From Aureimonas pseudogalii (lineage in GTDB: Bacteria; Pseudomonadota; Alphaproteobacteria; Rhizobiales; Rhizobiaceae), in contig NZ_JACIEK010000008.1 of assembly GCF_014196835.1 (NCBI RefSeq), positions 124,001 through 188,000 of the forward strand: a stretch of DNA of 64,000 nt, in the 5' to 3' direction. The notes under the pieces are model-generated. The model had not been told where the DNA came from. It did not search any database and saw only the letters and a program-made list of their open reading frames with translations. Position numbers and translations under genes: made by a program. This document shows positions 19,642 through 29,569 of this stretch, in pieces (position 1 is the first letter of the stretch; every line of letters starts with the position of its first letter).

Positions 19642-19823
19642 GACGTCGTCGCGGCGCTGGTGGGCAAGCCCTGCCGTGCGCGTTTGGCCTCGGCGCGGCA
19701 GCGATCCGAGCAATACAGAACGGCGTCCCAGTTCTTCGCCCATGCCTTTCGCCACGTCATCGGCCGATGACAGTGGGCGCAGGGCTTGGAGGGAAGGTCG
19801 GACTTCGCGGTCGCTTTCGGCAT
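19638..19823 (-). CDS. DUF2256 protein, small zinc-ribbon-like
   Basis: A 61-residue protein with the DUF2256 pattern: KPCAHCHRPMTWRKAWAKNW followed by LYCSDRCRAEAKRA. The paired CxxC and CxxxC motifs suggest a zinc site. Function is unknown, but the family is regularly found beside FeS photolyase genes, as here. Start at 19823 fits family length; an in-frame start at 19856 would add 11 residues. Its stop overlaps the MocA fusion stop within one CTAG. Confidence 0.85.
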   Translation of the reverse strand: MPKATAKSDLPSKPCAHCHRPMTWRKAWAKNWDAVLYCSDRCRAEAKRARQGLPTSAATTS

Positions 19824-19938
19824 CAGCGCGAGATGGGGCGTGCCGGCTTCGCGCACAGGGGATGGACTGCGCTGCGGGGACGCACTTGAACCCGGTCAAA
19901 CGCGCCGCATCTGCCGCCTTGAAAGCAGGGAGGTCGGT

Positions 19939-20661
19939 GTGCGCAGTGTGATTGTAGGGGCCCATGGCGGCATCGGCGAGGCAACGGCCCGGCGGCTGGC
20001 CGCGGCGGGGCACGAGCTCGTGCTGACCGCTCGTTCGGCGACGTCGATCGAAGCTCTGGCCGCGGAGACCGGCGCTTGCGTGGTGGAACTCGACGTCGAG
20101 ACCGGCAACGACTGGGATCGTCTGACCGAAGCCGCCGAGAGCCAGCTCGACGGATTGGTCTATGCGGCCGGCACCATCACGCTGAAGCCGATCGGGCGTC
20201 TCTCTGACGACGATTTCCTGCGTGATTTCAGGATCAACGCGCTGGGCGCTGCGAAAGCCGTTCAATCATGTTTGCCGGCACTGACGGCATCCGACGCCGG
20301 GTCGATCGTCCTTTTCTCGACGGTCGCCGTGGATCAGGGCTTCGCGGCCCACAGTTCGATCGCCATGGCGAAGGGAGCCGTCGTCGGGCTGATGCGATCG
20401 CTCGCAGCCGAACTCGCACCCGGCATCCGCGTCAACGCGATCGCGCCGTCGCTGATCGACAGCCCGCTCGGCCGCTCGGTGGCGCCGAACGAGAAGATCG
20501 CCGAGGCTGTCGCCAAGCTCCACCCGGTCCCGCGCCTCGGGCAACCCGATGAGATTGCGGCCATGGTAGCGTTCCTGCTGTCGCCGGAAGCCGGTTGGAT
20601 CACAGGCCAGACGATCGGGATCGACGGCGGGCGCTCGACGCTGCGGACCGGGCGAAGTTGA
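19939..20661 (+). CDS. Photolyase-associated short-chain dehydrogenase-like protein lacking the catalytic Tyr
   Basis: A 240-residue Rossmann protein of SDR type. It has the cofactor loop GAHGGIGEATA, an NAG-like YAAGTITLKP, and the C-terminal AGWITGQTIGIDGG. Where an SDR has YxxxK it reads SSIAMAKG, so the Lys remains but Tyr is replaced by Ile. The GTG start at 19939 has AGGGAGG just upstream; longer in-frame starts overlap the DUF2256 gene on the other strand. It ends seven bases before the photolyase gene, a pairing that recurs in proteobacteria. Classical dehydrogenase activity is doubtful. Confidence 0.87.
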   Translation: MRSVIVGAHGGIGEATARRLAAAGHELVLTARSATSIEALAAETGACVVELDVETGNDWDRLTEAAESQLDGLVYAAGTITLKPIGRLSDDDFLRDFRINALGAAKAVQSCLPALTASDAGSIVLFSTVAVDQGFAAHSSIAMAKGAVVGLMRSLAAELAPGIRVNAIAPSLIDSPLGRSVAPNEKIAEAVAKLHPVPRLGQPDEIAAMVAFLLSPEAGWITGQTIGIDGGRSTLRTGRS

Positions 20662-20668
20662 GTCCGAC

Positions 20669-22204
20669 GTGAAGCTCCGTCTCGTTCTCGGCGACCAGCT
20701 CAGCCGATCTCTTTCGAGCCTTCGCGATCTGAAGCCCGGTGATGTCGTGCTCATGGCGGAGGTCCATGACGAGGCGACCTATGTTCGCCACCACAAGCGC
20801 AAGATCGCCTTCCTCTTCGCCGCCATGCGCCACTTCGCCGACGACCTCGCCAAGTCGGGCGTCCATGTCGACTACGTGAAGCTCGACGACGAAGGCAACA
20901 GTGGCAGCTTTACGGGCGAGTTGCAGCGGGCGTTGGGCCGTTATGCGGTCGAGGCCATCGTCGTCACCGAGGCCGGCGAATGGCGGGTCATGGAAATGAT
21001 GCGCCAATGGGAGGCCGAGTTCGGCGTACCCTGCGAGATCCGGCCCGACGATCGGTTTCTCGCCACGCACGAGGCGTTCGATCAATGGGCTGGGCGTTCG
21101 AAGACGCTGCGCATGGAGTTCTTCTACCGGGAGATGCGCAAGCGTTCGGGCTATCTGATGACGCCTCTCGGCGAACCCGTGGGCGGGCGATGGAACTACG
21201 ACGAGGAGAACCGGGAGCCGCTGCCGGCCGGTGTGGAAGCACCGCCGCGGCCTCACTACGCGGTGGATGCCACCACCGCCGAGGTGATCGCTCTCGTCGA
21301 GCGACGGTTCGGCAATCACTTCGGCAGCCTGGACGAGTTCGACTATCCGGTGACGCGCCGGCAGGCGCTGCACTATCTGCGCTGGTTCGTGGCCGAAGCA
21401 CTGCCGAAGTTCGGCACCTTTCAGGACGCCATGCGGCAGGGCCAGCCGCTGCTGTTCCATTCGCATCTTTCGGCGCTCATCAATTGCGGCCTGCTCGACC
21501 CGCGCGAATGCTGCGACATGGCCGAAGCCGCGTATCGCGACGATGCGGTTCCGCTGAATGCGGCGGAGGGGTTCATTCGGCAGATCATCGGCTGGCGGGA
21601 GTTCATCCGCGGCGTCTACTGGCGTGAGATGCCCGATTACGGCGAACGCAACCTGCTGAACGCCACGCGCAAGCTGCCAGACTTCTTCTGGACCGGGCAG
21701 ACCGATCTCAACTGCCTGCACCAGTCGATCGCGGAGACGCAGGCCAACGCCTACGCCCATCACATCCAGCGCCTGATGGTGCTCGGGAATTTTTGCCTTC
21801 TCGCAGGCTTCGATCCGAAGGAGGTGCAGGAATGGTACCTCGTCGTCTATCACGACGCCTACGAATGGGTGGAGATGCCGAACGTCGTCGGCATGATCCT
21901 CTATGCCGACGGAGGACTGTTCGCCTCCAAGCCCTATGCGGCCTCGGGCAACTACATCAACAAGATGTCCGATTATTGCGGCAAATGCGTCTACGACGTG
22001 AAGAAGCGGCAGGGCGAGGGCGCCTGCCCGTTCAACTACCTGTATTGGGACTTTGTAGCCCGCAATCGAAACCGCATGGCGCGCAATCCGCGAACGAGCC
22101 GCAGCGTGGCGACGCTCGACCGGATGGCGCCGGAAAAGGTCGAGGCGGCGCAGGCGGACTCTCGCCGGTTTCTCGACGCACTGACCGCGACTGGCGACTA
22201 TTGA
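20669..22204 (+). CDS. phrB: FeS bacterial cryptochrome/photolyase (PhrB/CryB class)
   Basis: A 511-residue flavoprotein starting MKLRLVLGDQLS from GTG at 20669. Members repair (6-4) photoproducts or act as light sensors, and carry FAD, a lumazine antenna and a 4Fe-4S cluster. The four expected cluster ligands are present at Cys349 (LNCLHQ), Cys437 and Cys440 (YCGKC) and Cys453 (GACPF), within one residue of the numbering reported for Agrobacterium PhrB. GWREFIRGVYW and NAYAHHIQRLMVLGNF are typical substrate and FAD segments. It follows the SDR-like gene by seven bases. Confidence 0.95.
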   Translation: MKLRLVLGDQLSRSLSSLRDLKPGDVVLMAEVHDEATYVRHHKRKIAFLFAAMRHFADDLAKSGVHVDYVKLDDEGNSGSFTGELQRALGRYAVEAIVVTEAGEWRVMEMMRQWEAEFGVPCEIRPDDRFLATHEAFDQWAGRSKTLRMEFFYREMRKRSGYLMTPLGEPVGGRWNYDEENREPLPAGVEAPPRPHYAVDATTAEVIALVERRFGNHFGSLDEFDYPVTRRQALHYLRWFVAEALPKFGTFQDAMRQGQPLLFHSHLSALINCGLLDPRECCDMAEAAYRDDAVPLNAAEGFIRQIIGWREFIRGVYWREMPDYGERNLLNATRKLPDFFWTGQTDLNCLHQSIAETQANAYAHHIQRLMVLGNFCLLAGFDPKEVQEWYLVVYHDAYEWVEMPNVVGMILYADGGLFASKPYAASGNYINKMSDYCGKCVYDVKKRQGEGACPFNYLYWDFVARNRNRMARNPRTSRSVATLDRMAPEKVEAAQADSRRFLDALTATGDY

Positions 22205-22318
22205 GGCAGGGTTACGGAGCGTGCAAGTCACCCGCAACCCGTTAGGATCTCGTTAACCAATGGAGCGCAGGCTGATCGTCGTGCCGCTCGTTCGGCTCGT
22301 CAGAGGACAGGAGCCGAC

Positions 22319-22603
22319 ATGCCGTCCGTTCGCGTTTCCGACCCGCAATTTCAGAAGATGCTTGCCGGCTACGGCGTGACCTTCGCCGAGATCCTCTACC
22401 GCCTGCCGGATCATCCGGCGCTGCTGCAGACATTCTCATGGCAGTTCGACGACATCGCCCCGCGCTATCCGCGGCTCAAGCGCTTCCTCGATCATTGGGA
22501 ACGCGAGGTCGAGGCGGACATCCATTCGGTGCGGATCATGCATCAGGGATTGATCAAGCCGCAGGAGATCCGCTTCGTCCGGGAGCTCGGGCATCTCCAC
22601 TGA
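22319..22603 (+). CDS. usg: Usg family protein
   Basis: A 94-residue protein matching the alphaproteobacterial Usg family, first seen upstream of a trp gene in Caulobacter and still of unknown function. Recognisable stretches are MLAGYGVTFAEILYRLPDHP, SWQFDDIAPRYPRLKRFL and the C-terminal KPQEIRFVRELGHLH. ACAGGAGC lies before the ATG. It is a stand-alone gene converging on radC with a 12-bp gap. Confidence 0.9.
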   Translation: MPSVRVSDPQFQKMLAGYGVTFAEILYRLPDHPALLQTFSWQFDDIAPRYPRLKRFLDHWEREVEADIHSVRIMHQGLIKPQEIRFVRELGHLH

Positions 22604-22615
22604 GCGACCCCGGTC

Positions 22616-23404
22616 TCAGATCAGCCGGAGCGCCTTCAGGCTCGTGTGTCCGTTGCGCCCGATGATGACATGGTCGTGGACGGCGATGCCGAGCGGCCCG
22701 GCGATCTCGATGATGGACTGCGTGACCTCGACGTCGCTGCGCGAGGGCTGCGTGTCGCCGGAGGGATGATTGTGGACGAGCACGACGGCGGTGGCCGAAA
22801 GCTCGATCGCGCGCCGGACCACCTCGCGTGGATAGACCGGCGTATGATCCACGGTTCCGGTTTGCTGCACCTCGTCGGCGATCAGGGCGTTGCGCTTGTC
22901 GAGAAACAGGATGCGGAACTGCTCTCGCGTCTCATGCGCCATCGCCGCATGGCAATAGGCGATGACTGCCGACCACGAGGACAGGATCTCGCGTCCGAGC
23001 ACCCCGCTCTGCAGCGAACGCTGGTGAACGGCCACCACGATGTGGAAGTCGAGAGCCGACGAGCGGCCCATGCCCTCCACCTCCCGAAGGAGATGGAGAG
23101 GCGCGTTGAGAACGTCGGAGAGCGTCCCGAACCGTTTGAGCAACGCCTTGGCGAGGGGCTTCACGTCGCGGCGCGGGATGGTTCGGAATAGGAGAAGCTC
23201 GAGAAGCTCGTAGTCGGCCAAGGCGATGGCGCCTACATCGGCGAAGCGAGCCCGCAGCCGATCGCGATGGCCGTCGTGATGCGCCGGCTCCGCCGGCTCG
23301 CGCTTCGTCGCCTTGGGCTTGACGGGGCTTGCGTATTCGAGCGCGTACTCGCCCTTCAGGAGCGGCAGGGGCGCTTCGCTCAGACCCTTGGGTTTGTCGG
23401 CCAT
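22616..23404 (-). CDS. radC: RadC/JAMM-domain protein
   Basis: A 262-residue RadC-type protein. The N-terminal helix-hairpin-helix-like region ([21 protein letters not shown]) precedes a JAMM metalloprotease-like domain with [20 protein letters not shown], the HxHx...D zinc motif. Despite its name, a role in DNA repair is not established and the biochemical activity is uncertain. It starts seven bases after the map stop, so the two are probably co-transcribed. Confidence 0.93.
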   Translation of the reverse strand: MADKPKGLSEAPLPLLKGEYALEYASPVKPKATKREPAEPAHHDGHRDRLRARFADVGAIALADYELLELLLFRTIPRRDVKPLAKALLKRFGTLSDVLNAPLHLLREVEGMGRSSALDFHIVVAVHQRSLQSGVLGREILSSWSAVIAYCHAAMAHETREQFRILFLDKRNALIADEVQQTGTVDHTPVYPREVVRRAIELSATAVVLVHNHPSGDTQPSRSDVEVTQSIIEIAGPLGIAVHDHVIIGRNGHTSLKALRLI

Positions 23405-23411
23405 GCCAGTC

Positions 23412-24263
23412 TCAGGCCTGCATCGAGGTCCAGGTTTCAGCAGCGAAACCGGGCATGTCGAGGCCGCCCGGCGACAGCGTGAAGACCTCGCAGCCGCCTT
23501 CCGTCACCCCGACCGTGTGCTCGTACTGCGCGGAGAGCGAGCGGTCGCGCGTCACCGCCGTCCAGCCGTCGGCGAGAACCTTCACGTGCGGGCGCCCGAT
23601 GTTGATCATCGGCTCGATGGTGAAGATCATGCCGGGACGCATCTCGACCCCTTCGCCGCGCCGCCCGTAATGCAGGATGTTGGGCGCGTCGTGGAAGAGC
23701 TTGCCGACGCCGTGGCCGCAGAAGTCGCGCACCACCGAGCACCGCTCGCCTTCGGCGTAGTCCTGGATCGCGGCGCCGATGTCGCCGACATGGCCGCCGG
23801 GCTTCACCTCGGCGATGCCGAGCAGCAGCGAGCGGTAGGTGATCTCGCAGAGCCGCTCGGCGGCGCGCTTCAGCTTGCCCACCGGGTACATGCGAGAGGA
23901 GTCGCCGTAGAAGCCGTCGACCACGAGCGTCACGTCGATATTGACGATGTCGCCCTCGCGCAGTGGCTTGTCGTTGGGAATGCCATGGCACACGACGTGG
24001 TTGATGGAGGTGCAGACGCTCTTCATGTAGCCGCGATAGTTCAGGGTCGCGGGCAGGGCGCCGGAATCCATCGCGAACTCGAAGACGAAGCGGTCGATGG
24101 CTTCCGTCGTCACACCGGGCATGATCATGCCGGCGAGCCGGTCCAGACAGGTGGCGGTCAACTGGCAGGCGCGGCGCATTCCCTCGAAGGCCGCCTCGTC
24201 GTAGAGGCGGATCGAGCCGGTGTTGCGCAGCGGGTTGGCTTCGGCTTCGAGGTAGATCGTCAT
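23412..24263 (-). CDS. map: Methionine aminopeptidase, type I
   Basis: A 283-residue enzyme that removes the initiator Met from new proteins. Metal ligands appear in order: [19 protein letters not shown] (two Asp), [18 protein letters not shown] (His), [11 protein letters not shown] (Glu) and [11 protein letters not shown] (Glu). [10 protein letters not shown] is also typical. The ATG at 24263 ([16 protein letters not shown]) is the conserved start; the upstream open frame lies inside the phaC end. radC follows seven bases downstream. Confidence 0.96.
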   Translation of the reverse strand: MTIYLEAEANPLRNTGSIRLYDEAAFEGMRRACQLTATCLDRLAGMIMPGVTTEAIDRFVFEFAMDSGALPATLNYRGYMKSVCTSINHVVCHGIPNDKPLREGDIVNIDVTLVVDGFYGDSSRMYPVGKLKRAAERLCEITYRSLLLGIAEVKPGGHVGDIGAAIQDYAEGERCSVVRDFCGHGVGKLFHDAPNILHYGRRGEGVEMRPGMIFTIEPMINIGRPHVKVLADGWTAVTRDRSLSAQYEHTVGVTEGGCEVFTLSPGGLDMPGFAAETWTSMQA

Positions 24264-24354
24264 GCGGAGAACGGGCGCTTCCAGTGCGGGTCGAGCGGAT
24301 CGACGTGTCCTCGTGATGTCGCACCGAATCCAAGCATCTTCAACCCCTTGGCGC

Positions 24355-26175
24355 TCAGCTGCGGACGTAGCTGCCGGGTGCGTCTTCGATGGGTTGCAGG
24401 TGGCCACCGCCGGGCTCGCGTGCCTCGACGCGCTCGCTCGATTGCGCCTCGATCCAGCCCTGCCAATGGGGCCACCAGGAGCCCTTGGTCTCCTCTGCCT
24501 TCGTCCACCAATCCTCGAAGGAGAGGTCGCCTGAGGGCGGTGCGCCCGTCCAGAACTGATACTTGCCGCGCGCCGGCGGGTTGACAACGCCGGCGATGTG
24601 GCCCGAACCGGACACGACGTAGGTGACATCCGAGCCGAAGGCCCGGCTGCCCTCGTAGACGCTGAGGGCCGGCGCGATGTGATCTTCGCGGGTGGCGAGG
24701 TTGTAGACGGGAATCGTCACCTCGGAGAGGTCGATGCGCGTGCCGCCGATGTCCATCAGGCCGCGCGAGAGACGGTTCTCCAGATAGCAGTTGCGCAGGT
24801 AGAAGAGGTGGTTGGCTTTGGCCATGCGGGTGGCGTCGGCATTCCAGAACAGGAGGTCGAAGGGCAGCGGCTCGCGCCCCTTCAGGTAGTTGTTGACGAA
24901 GTAGGGCCAGATCAGGTCGCCCGAGCGCAGGAGGTTGAAGGCCGCCGCCATGCGCGTGCCTTCGAGGTAGCCACGCTCCATCGCCTTCTCGATCTCGCCG
25001 AGCTGCTCCTCGTCGACGAACACCTTGAGATCGCCGGCGTGCTTGAAGTCGATCTGCGTCGTGAGGAAGGTGGCCGCCTGGACGCGCTCGTCGCCCCGCT
25101 GCCGGAGATAGGAGAGCGAGGCGGCGAGAAGGGTGCCGCCGACGCAATAGCCGATGGCGTTCACCTCGCGTTCGCCGGTCGCCGCCTCGATCGTGTCGAG
25201 GCCGAAGACGAGGCCTTCGTCGATATAGTCCTGCCAGGTCTTGTCGGCGTGGCGCGCGTCCGGGTTCACCCACGAGACGACGAAGACCGTGTGGCCCTGC
25301 TCCACCAGCCAGCGGATCAGCGACTTCTCGGGATTGAGGTCGAGAATATAGAAGCGGTTGATCCAGGGCGGCGAGATGAGGATCGGGCGCTTGAAGACAG
25401 TGTCCGTGGCCGGCGCGTACTGGACGATCTGGCAGAGGTCGTTTTGCGCGACCACCTTGCCGGGCGTCAGCGCGAGGTTCTCGCCGAGCGCGAACTTCGT
25501 CGCATCGGACTGACGAAGCTTCAGCGTGCCGTCGCCGCGGCTCATATCTTCGGCGAACATCTTCATGCCGCGGACGAGATTCTCGCCGTTCTGCTCCAGC
25601 GTCTCGCGGAAGAGTTCGGGGTTGGTCAACACGAAGTTCGAGGGCGACAGCGCATTGGCGATCTGGCGGACGTAGAACGCCGCCTTCTGGCGGGTATGCG
25701 GATCGAGCCCGTCGGCATCGTCCACCAGGGTCTGCGCCCAGTCCGACGTGAGCACGTAGGCCTCGCGCAGGAAGCCGAAGAACAGGTTCTTCGTCCATTC
25801 CTCATGCGTGAAACGCTTGTCGGCGACGGGCGTGGGAACGGCGGAGACCTCGCCCGGAGAGTTCATGCGGTGCAGCGATCGGGTCCAGATGCCGACGAAG
25901 CCGGCCATCAGCTTCGTCTGCGCCTCGAAGGCGCGGCGCGGATCGCCGATCCAGTATTCGCCGACCTTCGACAGCGTGGTGACGACGTCGCCGTAGCTGA
26001 TCGGCCCGTCGTCGATCTCGCCGCGTTCGCGCGGTTCGACCCAGGCGGAAGCGGCCTTGCCGAGATGCTCGAGCATATGGGCCATGTTGCGCGTGAACGC
26101 CTCGGGATCGCGCACGGCGTAGTCCGAGAAGACCGGCGGCTCGCTCGTTTCCGGGCGCGGCTGGGATTGCGACAT
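24355..26175 (-). CDS. phaC: Class I poly(3-hydroxyalkanoate) synthase PhaC
   Basis: A 606-residue polymerase making PHB-type storage polyester from (R)-3-hydroxyacyl-CoA. The lipase-like box GYCVGGTLLAA holds the catalytic Cys; the Asp (REDHIAPALS) and His (SGSGHIAGVVNPP) complete the triad. Length and FFGFLREAYVLTSDWAQ fit class I enzymes. The start at 26175 was chosen because AGGAGG lies eight bases upstream; an ATG two codons earlier is too close to that site. No phaA, phaB, phaR or depolymerase gene is next to it. Confidence 0.96.
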   Translation of the reverse strand: MSQSQPRPETSEPPVFSDYAVRDPEAFTRNMAHMLEHLGKAASAWVEPRERGEIDDGPISYGDVVTTLSKVGEYWIGDPRRAFEAQTKLMAGFVGIWTRSLHRMNSPGEVSAVPTPVADKRFTHEEWTKNLFFGFLREAYVLTSDWAQTLVDDADGLDPHTRQKAAFYVRQIANALSPSNFVLTNPELFRETLEQNGENLVRGMKMFAEDMSRGDGTLKLRQSDATKFALGENLALTPGKVVAQNDLCQIVQYAPATDTVFKRPILISPPWINRFYILDLNPEKSLIRWLVEQGHTVFVVSWVNPDARHADKTWQDYIDEGLVFGLDTIEAATGEREVNAIGYCVGGTLLAASLSYLRQRGDERVQAATFLTTQIDFKHAGDLKVFVDEEQLGEIEKAMERGYLEGTRMAAAFNLLRSGDLIWPYFVNNYLKGREPLPFDLLFWNADATRMAKANHLFYLRNCYLENRLSRGLMDIGGTRIDLSEVTIPVYNLATREDHIAPALSVYEGSRAFGSDVTYVVSGSGHIAGVVNPPARGKYQFWTGAPPSGDLSFEDWWTKAEETKGSWWPHWQGWIEAQSSERVEAREPGGGHLQPIEDAPGSYVRS

Positions 26176-26348
26176 GACCATCTCCTCCTGAACCTCAGAA
26201 AGCACGAAAGCGCCCTCGCGATCACCCCGCAAACGCCGGCCGGCCTGTCTTTCGTCGCCGCGGCGCAGCATCGAGGGCGCGCACGTTGCCCCCATTCCAA
26301 AGACCGGGACATTCCGGTATGGAGAAGCGGTTTGGGGAAGGCGTGCGC

Positions 26349-26777
26349 ATGACGGGATCGAGAACGTTGGGACTGACGGCTCTTGCGGTCGTGCTGGGCG
26401 TTCCCTTGTCGGCCTGCCAGGCGCTTCTGCCGCGGGACGACACGCCGCGCATCTTGCCGAGCCTCGCGGCGCTGCCCGACGCCGGGGCCTCGGCCCAGCG
26501 CCTCGACGCGAACGGCTATCCGCTGCTCGGCGCCAAGCCGAGGGCCGCCACGGCGCAGGTGGCCGACGACGAGGTGACGGCGACTCAGTCGCGCTACGCC
26601 AATGTCGAGCGGCGCTCGAACGGGGCCGGCGACGCGACCTATACGCGGCAGGTTCGCGAGCTCGAGGGCGTGGCCGCGGCGCAGCAGGCGAAGGGCGAGG
26701 CGATCGTCGCCGCCAACGCGGCGGCCGAGACCGAAGCCGCCGCGGCGCGAGCCGCTGCCAGCAGCCGGGCGCAATAG
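26349..26777 (+). CDS. Small putative lipoprotein, unknown function
   Basis: A 142-residue protein with a signal sequence and lipobox (VVLGVPLSAC). The mature part is low in complexity: a Leu/Pro segment (RILPSLAALPDAG), then a charged, Ala-rich tail likely to form a helix. No family is evident, although similar proteins sit upstream of hom-region genes in related bacteria as far as I recall. An in-frame ATG at 26319 would place more residues before the signal. It is divergent from phaC. Confidence 0.75.
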   Translation: MTGSRTLGLTALAVVLGVPLSACQALLPRDDTPRILPSLAALPDAGASAQRLDANGYPLLGAKPRAATAQVADDEVTATQSRYANVERRSNGAGDATYTRQVRELEGVAAAQQAKGEAIVAANAAAETEAAAARAAASSRAQ

Positions 26778-26903
26778 AGCGCCGCCGATCCGCAAGGGTC
26801 GCTGCACCCGGTCCGAGCGGACGCTCTCACGAAGAGCCCAAGGCAGGCTGGCATCGTGCCGCGCCGCCATCGTTCCGTTCGCATCCCTTGAAAGCCGTCC
26901 GCG

Positions 26904-28124
26904 ATGACCGAAGAGTTCCATAAAGTCCGCCGCCTCCCGCCCTACGTCTTCGAAGAGGTGAACAAAAAGAAGGCCGCCGCCCGCGCCCGCGGCGTCGACA
27001 TCATCGACCTCGGCATGGGCAATCCCGACCTACCGACGCCGAGCTTCGTGGTCGACAAGCTGTGCGAGGCGATCCGCGATCCGCGCACGCATCGCTATTC
27101 GGCGTCGAAGGGCATTGCCGGGCTTCGGCGAGCACAGGCCGCCTATTACGAGCGGCGCTTCAACGTGAAGCTCAACCCGGACACCCAGGTCGTGGCGACG
27201 CTCGGCTCGAAGGAGGGCTTCGCCAACATGGCGCAGGCCATCACCGCGCCCGGCGACGTCGTGCTCTGCCCGAACCCGACCTATCCGATCCACGCCTTCG
27301 GCTTTCTGATGGCGGGCGGCACGATCCGCTCGATCCCCGCCAAGCCCGACGAGGATTTCCTGCGCGCCATCGACCGGGCAGTGCGCCATTCGATCCCGAA
27401 GCCGATCGCGATCATCTTGAACTACCCGTCGAACCCGACGGCCTACGAAGCCGATCTCGACTTCTACAGGGAAGTCGTCAAGTTCGCGCGCGAGAACGAG
27501 ATCATGATCCTCTCGGATCTCGCCTATTCCGAGATCTATTTCGACGGATCGCCGCCGCCCTCGGTGCTCGAAGTGCCCGGCGCGATGGACGTCACCGTCG
27601 AATTCACCTCGATGTCGAAGACCTTCTCGATGCCGGGCTGGCGCGTCGGTTTCGCGGTGGGCAACGAGCGGCTGATCGCGGCGCTCGCGCGCGTGAAATC
27701 CTATCTCGACTACGGCGCCTTCACGCCGATCCAGGTTGCGGCCACGGCCGCCCTCAACGCCGGCGACGCGGCGGTTGAGGAGGTGCGCTCGGTCTATCGC
27801 CATCGCCGCGACGTGATGGTGGAATCGTTCGGCCGCGCCGGCTTCGAGGTGCCCCCGCCGTCCTCGACCATGTTCGCCTGGACGCTGATCCCCGAGCGGT
27901 TCCGCTACATGGGGTCGCTGGAGTTCTCCAAGCTCCTCATCGAAAAGGCGGACGTTGCCGTGGCGCCCGGCATCGGCTTTGGCGAGTACGGCGACGATTA
28001 CGTGCGCATCGCGCTGGTGGAGAACGAGCATCGGCTTCGGCAAGCAGGTCGCAACATCAAGCGCTTCCTTGCGTCGGGCAACGATCCCGTTCAAAAGGCG
28101 TCGCTTGCCGGCGTTGCCCGGTAG
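26904..28124 (+). CDS. Class I aminotransferase (AlaC/LL-DAP aminotransferase-like)
   Basis: A 406-residue PLP enzyme of fold type I. Substrate-arm LGMGNPDLPTP, NYPSNPT around the PLP-binding Asn, and SMSKTFSMPGWRVGF with the Schiff-base Lys are all present. This subgroup contains the alanine transaminase AlaC and enzymes annotated as LL-diaminopimelate aminotransferase; sequence does not decide between them. It lies 49 bp upstream of hom, so a role in amino-acid synthesis with homoserine metabolism is likely. Confidence 0.92.
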   Translation: MTEEFHKVRRLPPYVFEEVNKKKAAARARGVDIIDLGMGNPDLPTPSFVVDKLCEAIRDPRTHRYSASKGIAGLRRAQAAYYERRFNVKLNPDTQVVATLGSKEGFANMAQAITAPGDVVLCPNPTYPIHAFGFLMAGGTIRSIPAKPDEDFLRAIDRAVRHSIPKPIAIILNYPSNPTAYEADLDFYREVVKFARENEIMILSDLAYSEIYFDGSPPPSVLEVPGAMDVTVEFTSMSKTFSMPGWRVGFAVGNERLIAALARVKSYLDYGAFTPIQVAATAALNAGDAAVEEVRSVYRHRRDVMVESFGRAGFEVPPPSSTMFAWTLIPERFRYMGSLEFSKLLIEKADVAVAPGIGFGEYGDDYVRIALVENEHRLRQAGRNIKRFLASGNDPVQKASLAGVAR

Positions 28125-28173
28125 ACGAACCCTCTCGCGAGTCGCCCCGACCGCTCAAGCTTCGAGGATTTCC

Positions 28174-29478
28174 ATGGATCGCCCGATGCGCCTCGGCCTG
28201 GCCGGGCTTGGAACGGTGGGGGCATCGCTCGCCCGTCTTCTGACAACGAAACGGGACGCCTACGCGTTGCGCGCCGGGCGTCCGATCGAGATCGTGGCCG
28301 TCTCGGTGCGCGACCGGTCCAAGGATCGGGGTGTCGATCTGTCGGCGGTCGAGTGGTTCGACGATCCGGTGGCGTTGGCCACCCGCGGCGAGATCGATTT
28401 GTTCGTCGAACTCGTCGGCGGTTCGCAAGGGGCTGCACTCGACAGCGTGAAGGCCGCGCTGAACCGCGGCATTCCGGTGGTCACCGCCAACAAGGCGCTG
28501 CTCGCCCATCACGGCGTGCAACTCGCCAAGCTGGCGCAGCGCAAGGGCACCACGATCTTCTTCGAGGCGGCGGCGGCCGGCGGCATCCCGATCATCAAGA
28601 CGATGCGCGAGGCGCTGCGCGGCAACGACGTCAGCCGCGTCTACGGTATCCTCAACGGCACCTGCAACTACATGCTGACGCGTATGGAGAAGGAGGGCAT
28701 CGCCTTCGAGGACTGCCTCGCCGACGCACAGCGGCTCGGCTATGCCGAGGCCGATCCAACCTTCGACATCGGCGGGTTCGACGCCGCCCACAAGCTGGCG
28801 CTGCTCACCTCGCTCGCCTTCGGCTGCGAGATCGATCTCGAATCGATCTTCATCGAAGGGATCTCGTCGGTGACGAACGAGGACATCGAGGCGGCGGCCG
28901 AGCTCGGCTACCGCGTCAAGCTGCTGGCCGTCGCGCAGCGTACGGAAACCGGCATCGAGCAGCGGGTGCACCCGACCATGATTCCCGCGCATTCGGCGCT
29001 GGCGCAGGTGGACGGCGTGACGAACGCGGTCGCGGTGGACACCGATCTTCTGGGCTCCATCCTGCTCGTCGGGCCCGGAGCCGGCGGAAACGCCACCGCC
29101 TCCGCCGTGCTGTCGGATATCATCGACGCCGCGAATGGCGTGACGATGCCGACCTTCGCGGTCGATCCCGCCAACCTCGTTCCCTATCGCAAGGCGCGGA
29201 TGCGCGCGCATGAAGGCGGCTACTACATTCGCCTGAGCGTGCTCGACCGGGTGGGGGCGTTCGCCTCCATCGCCCGGCGCATGGCCGAGAACGCGATCTC
29301 GCTGGAGTCCATCGTGCAACGCAAGCGCGAAGGCGAGGGCGACCGCGAGACCGCGCCCGTCATCCTCATCACCCACGAGACCACCGAGGCGGCCGTGCGC
29401 AAGGCGCTCGACGCCGTGTCGCGCGACGGGCACCTGAAGGGCGAGCCGCGGATGATTCGCATCGAGGCGCTGGACTAG
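28174..29478 (+). CDS. hom: Homoserine dehydrogenase with C-terminal ACT domain
   Basis: A 434-residue enzyme reducing aspartate semialdehyde to homoserine, the branch point to threonine, methionine and isoleucine. The NAD(P) loop is LGLAGLGTVGASLARLL; catalytic-domain signatures are VVTANKALLAHHG, GILNGTCNYMLTRM and YAEADPTFDIGGFDAAHKL. A C-terminal ACT domain (IRLSVLDRVGAFASIARRM) suggests feedback control by threonine. GAGGA precedes the ATG at 28174. It is followed by glpX and recJ on the same strand. Confidence 0.97.
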   Translation: MDRPMRLGLAGLGTVGASLARLLTTKRDAYALRAGRPIEIVAVSVRDRSKDRGVDLSAVEWFDDPVALATRGEIDLFVELVGGSQGAALDSVKAALNRGIPVVTANKALLAHHGVQLAKLAQRKGTTIFFEAAAAGGIPIIKTMREALRGNDVSRVYGILNGTCNYMLTRMEKEGIAFEDCLADAQRLGYAEADPTFDIGGFDAAHKLALLTSLAFGCEIDLESIFIEGISSVTNEDIEAAAELGYRVKLLAVAQRTETGIEQRVHPTMIPAHSALAQVDGVTNAVAVDTDLLGSILLVGPGAGGNATASAVLSDIIDAANGVTMPTFAVDPANLVPYRKARMRAHEGGYYIRLSVLDRVGAFASIARRMAENAISLESIVQRKREGEGDRETAPVILITHETTEAAVRKALDAVSRDGHLKGEPRMIRIEALD

Positions 29479-29569
29479 CCGCCGCTTCGGTCGGCTCGCG
29501 TCCGCGTGGGCGCTGTTGCCTTCGACGCGCCGGACGGACATATCAGCCCAGAGCGGGGGATCGGGCGAC

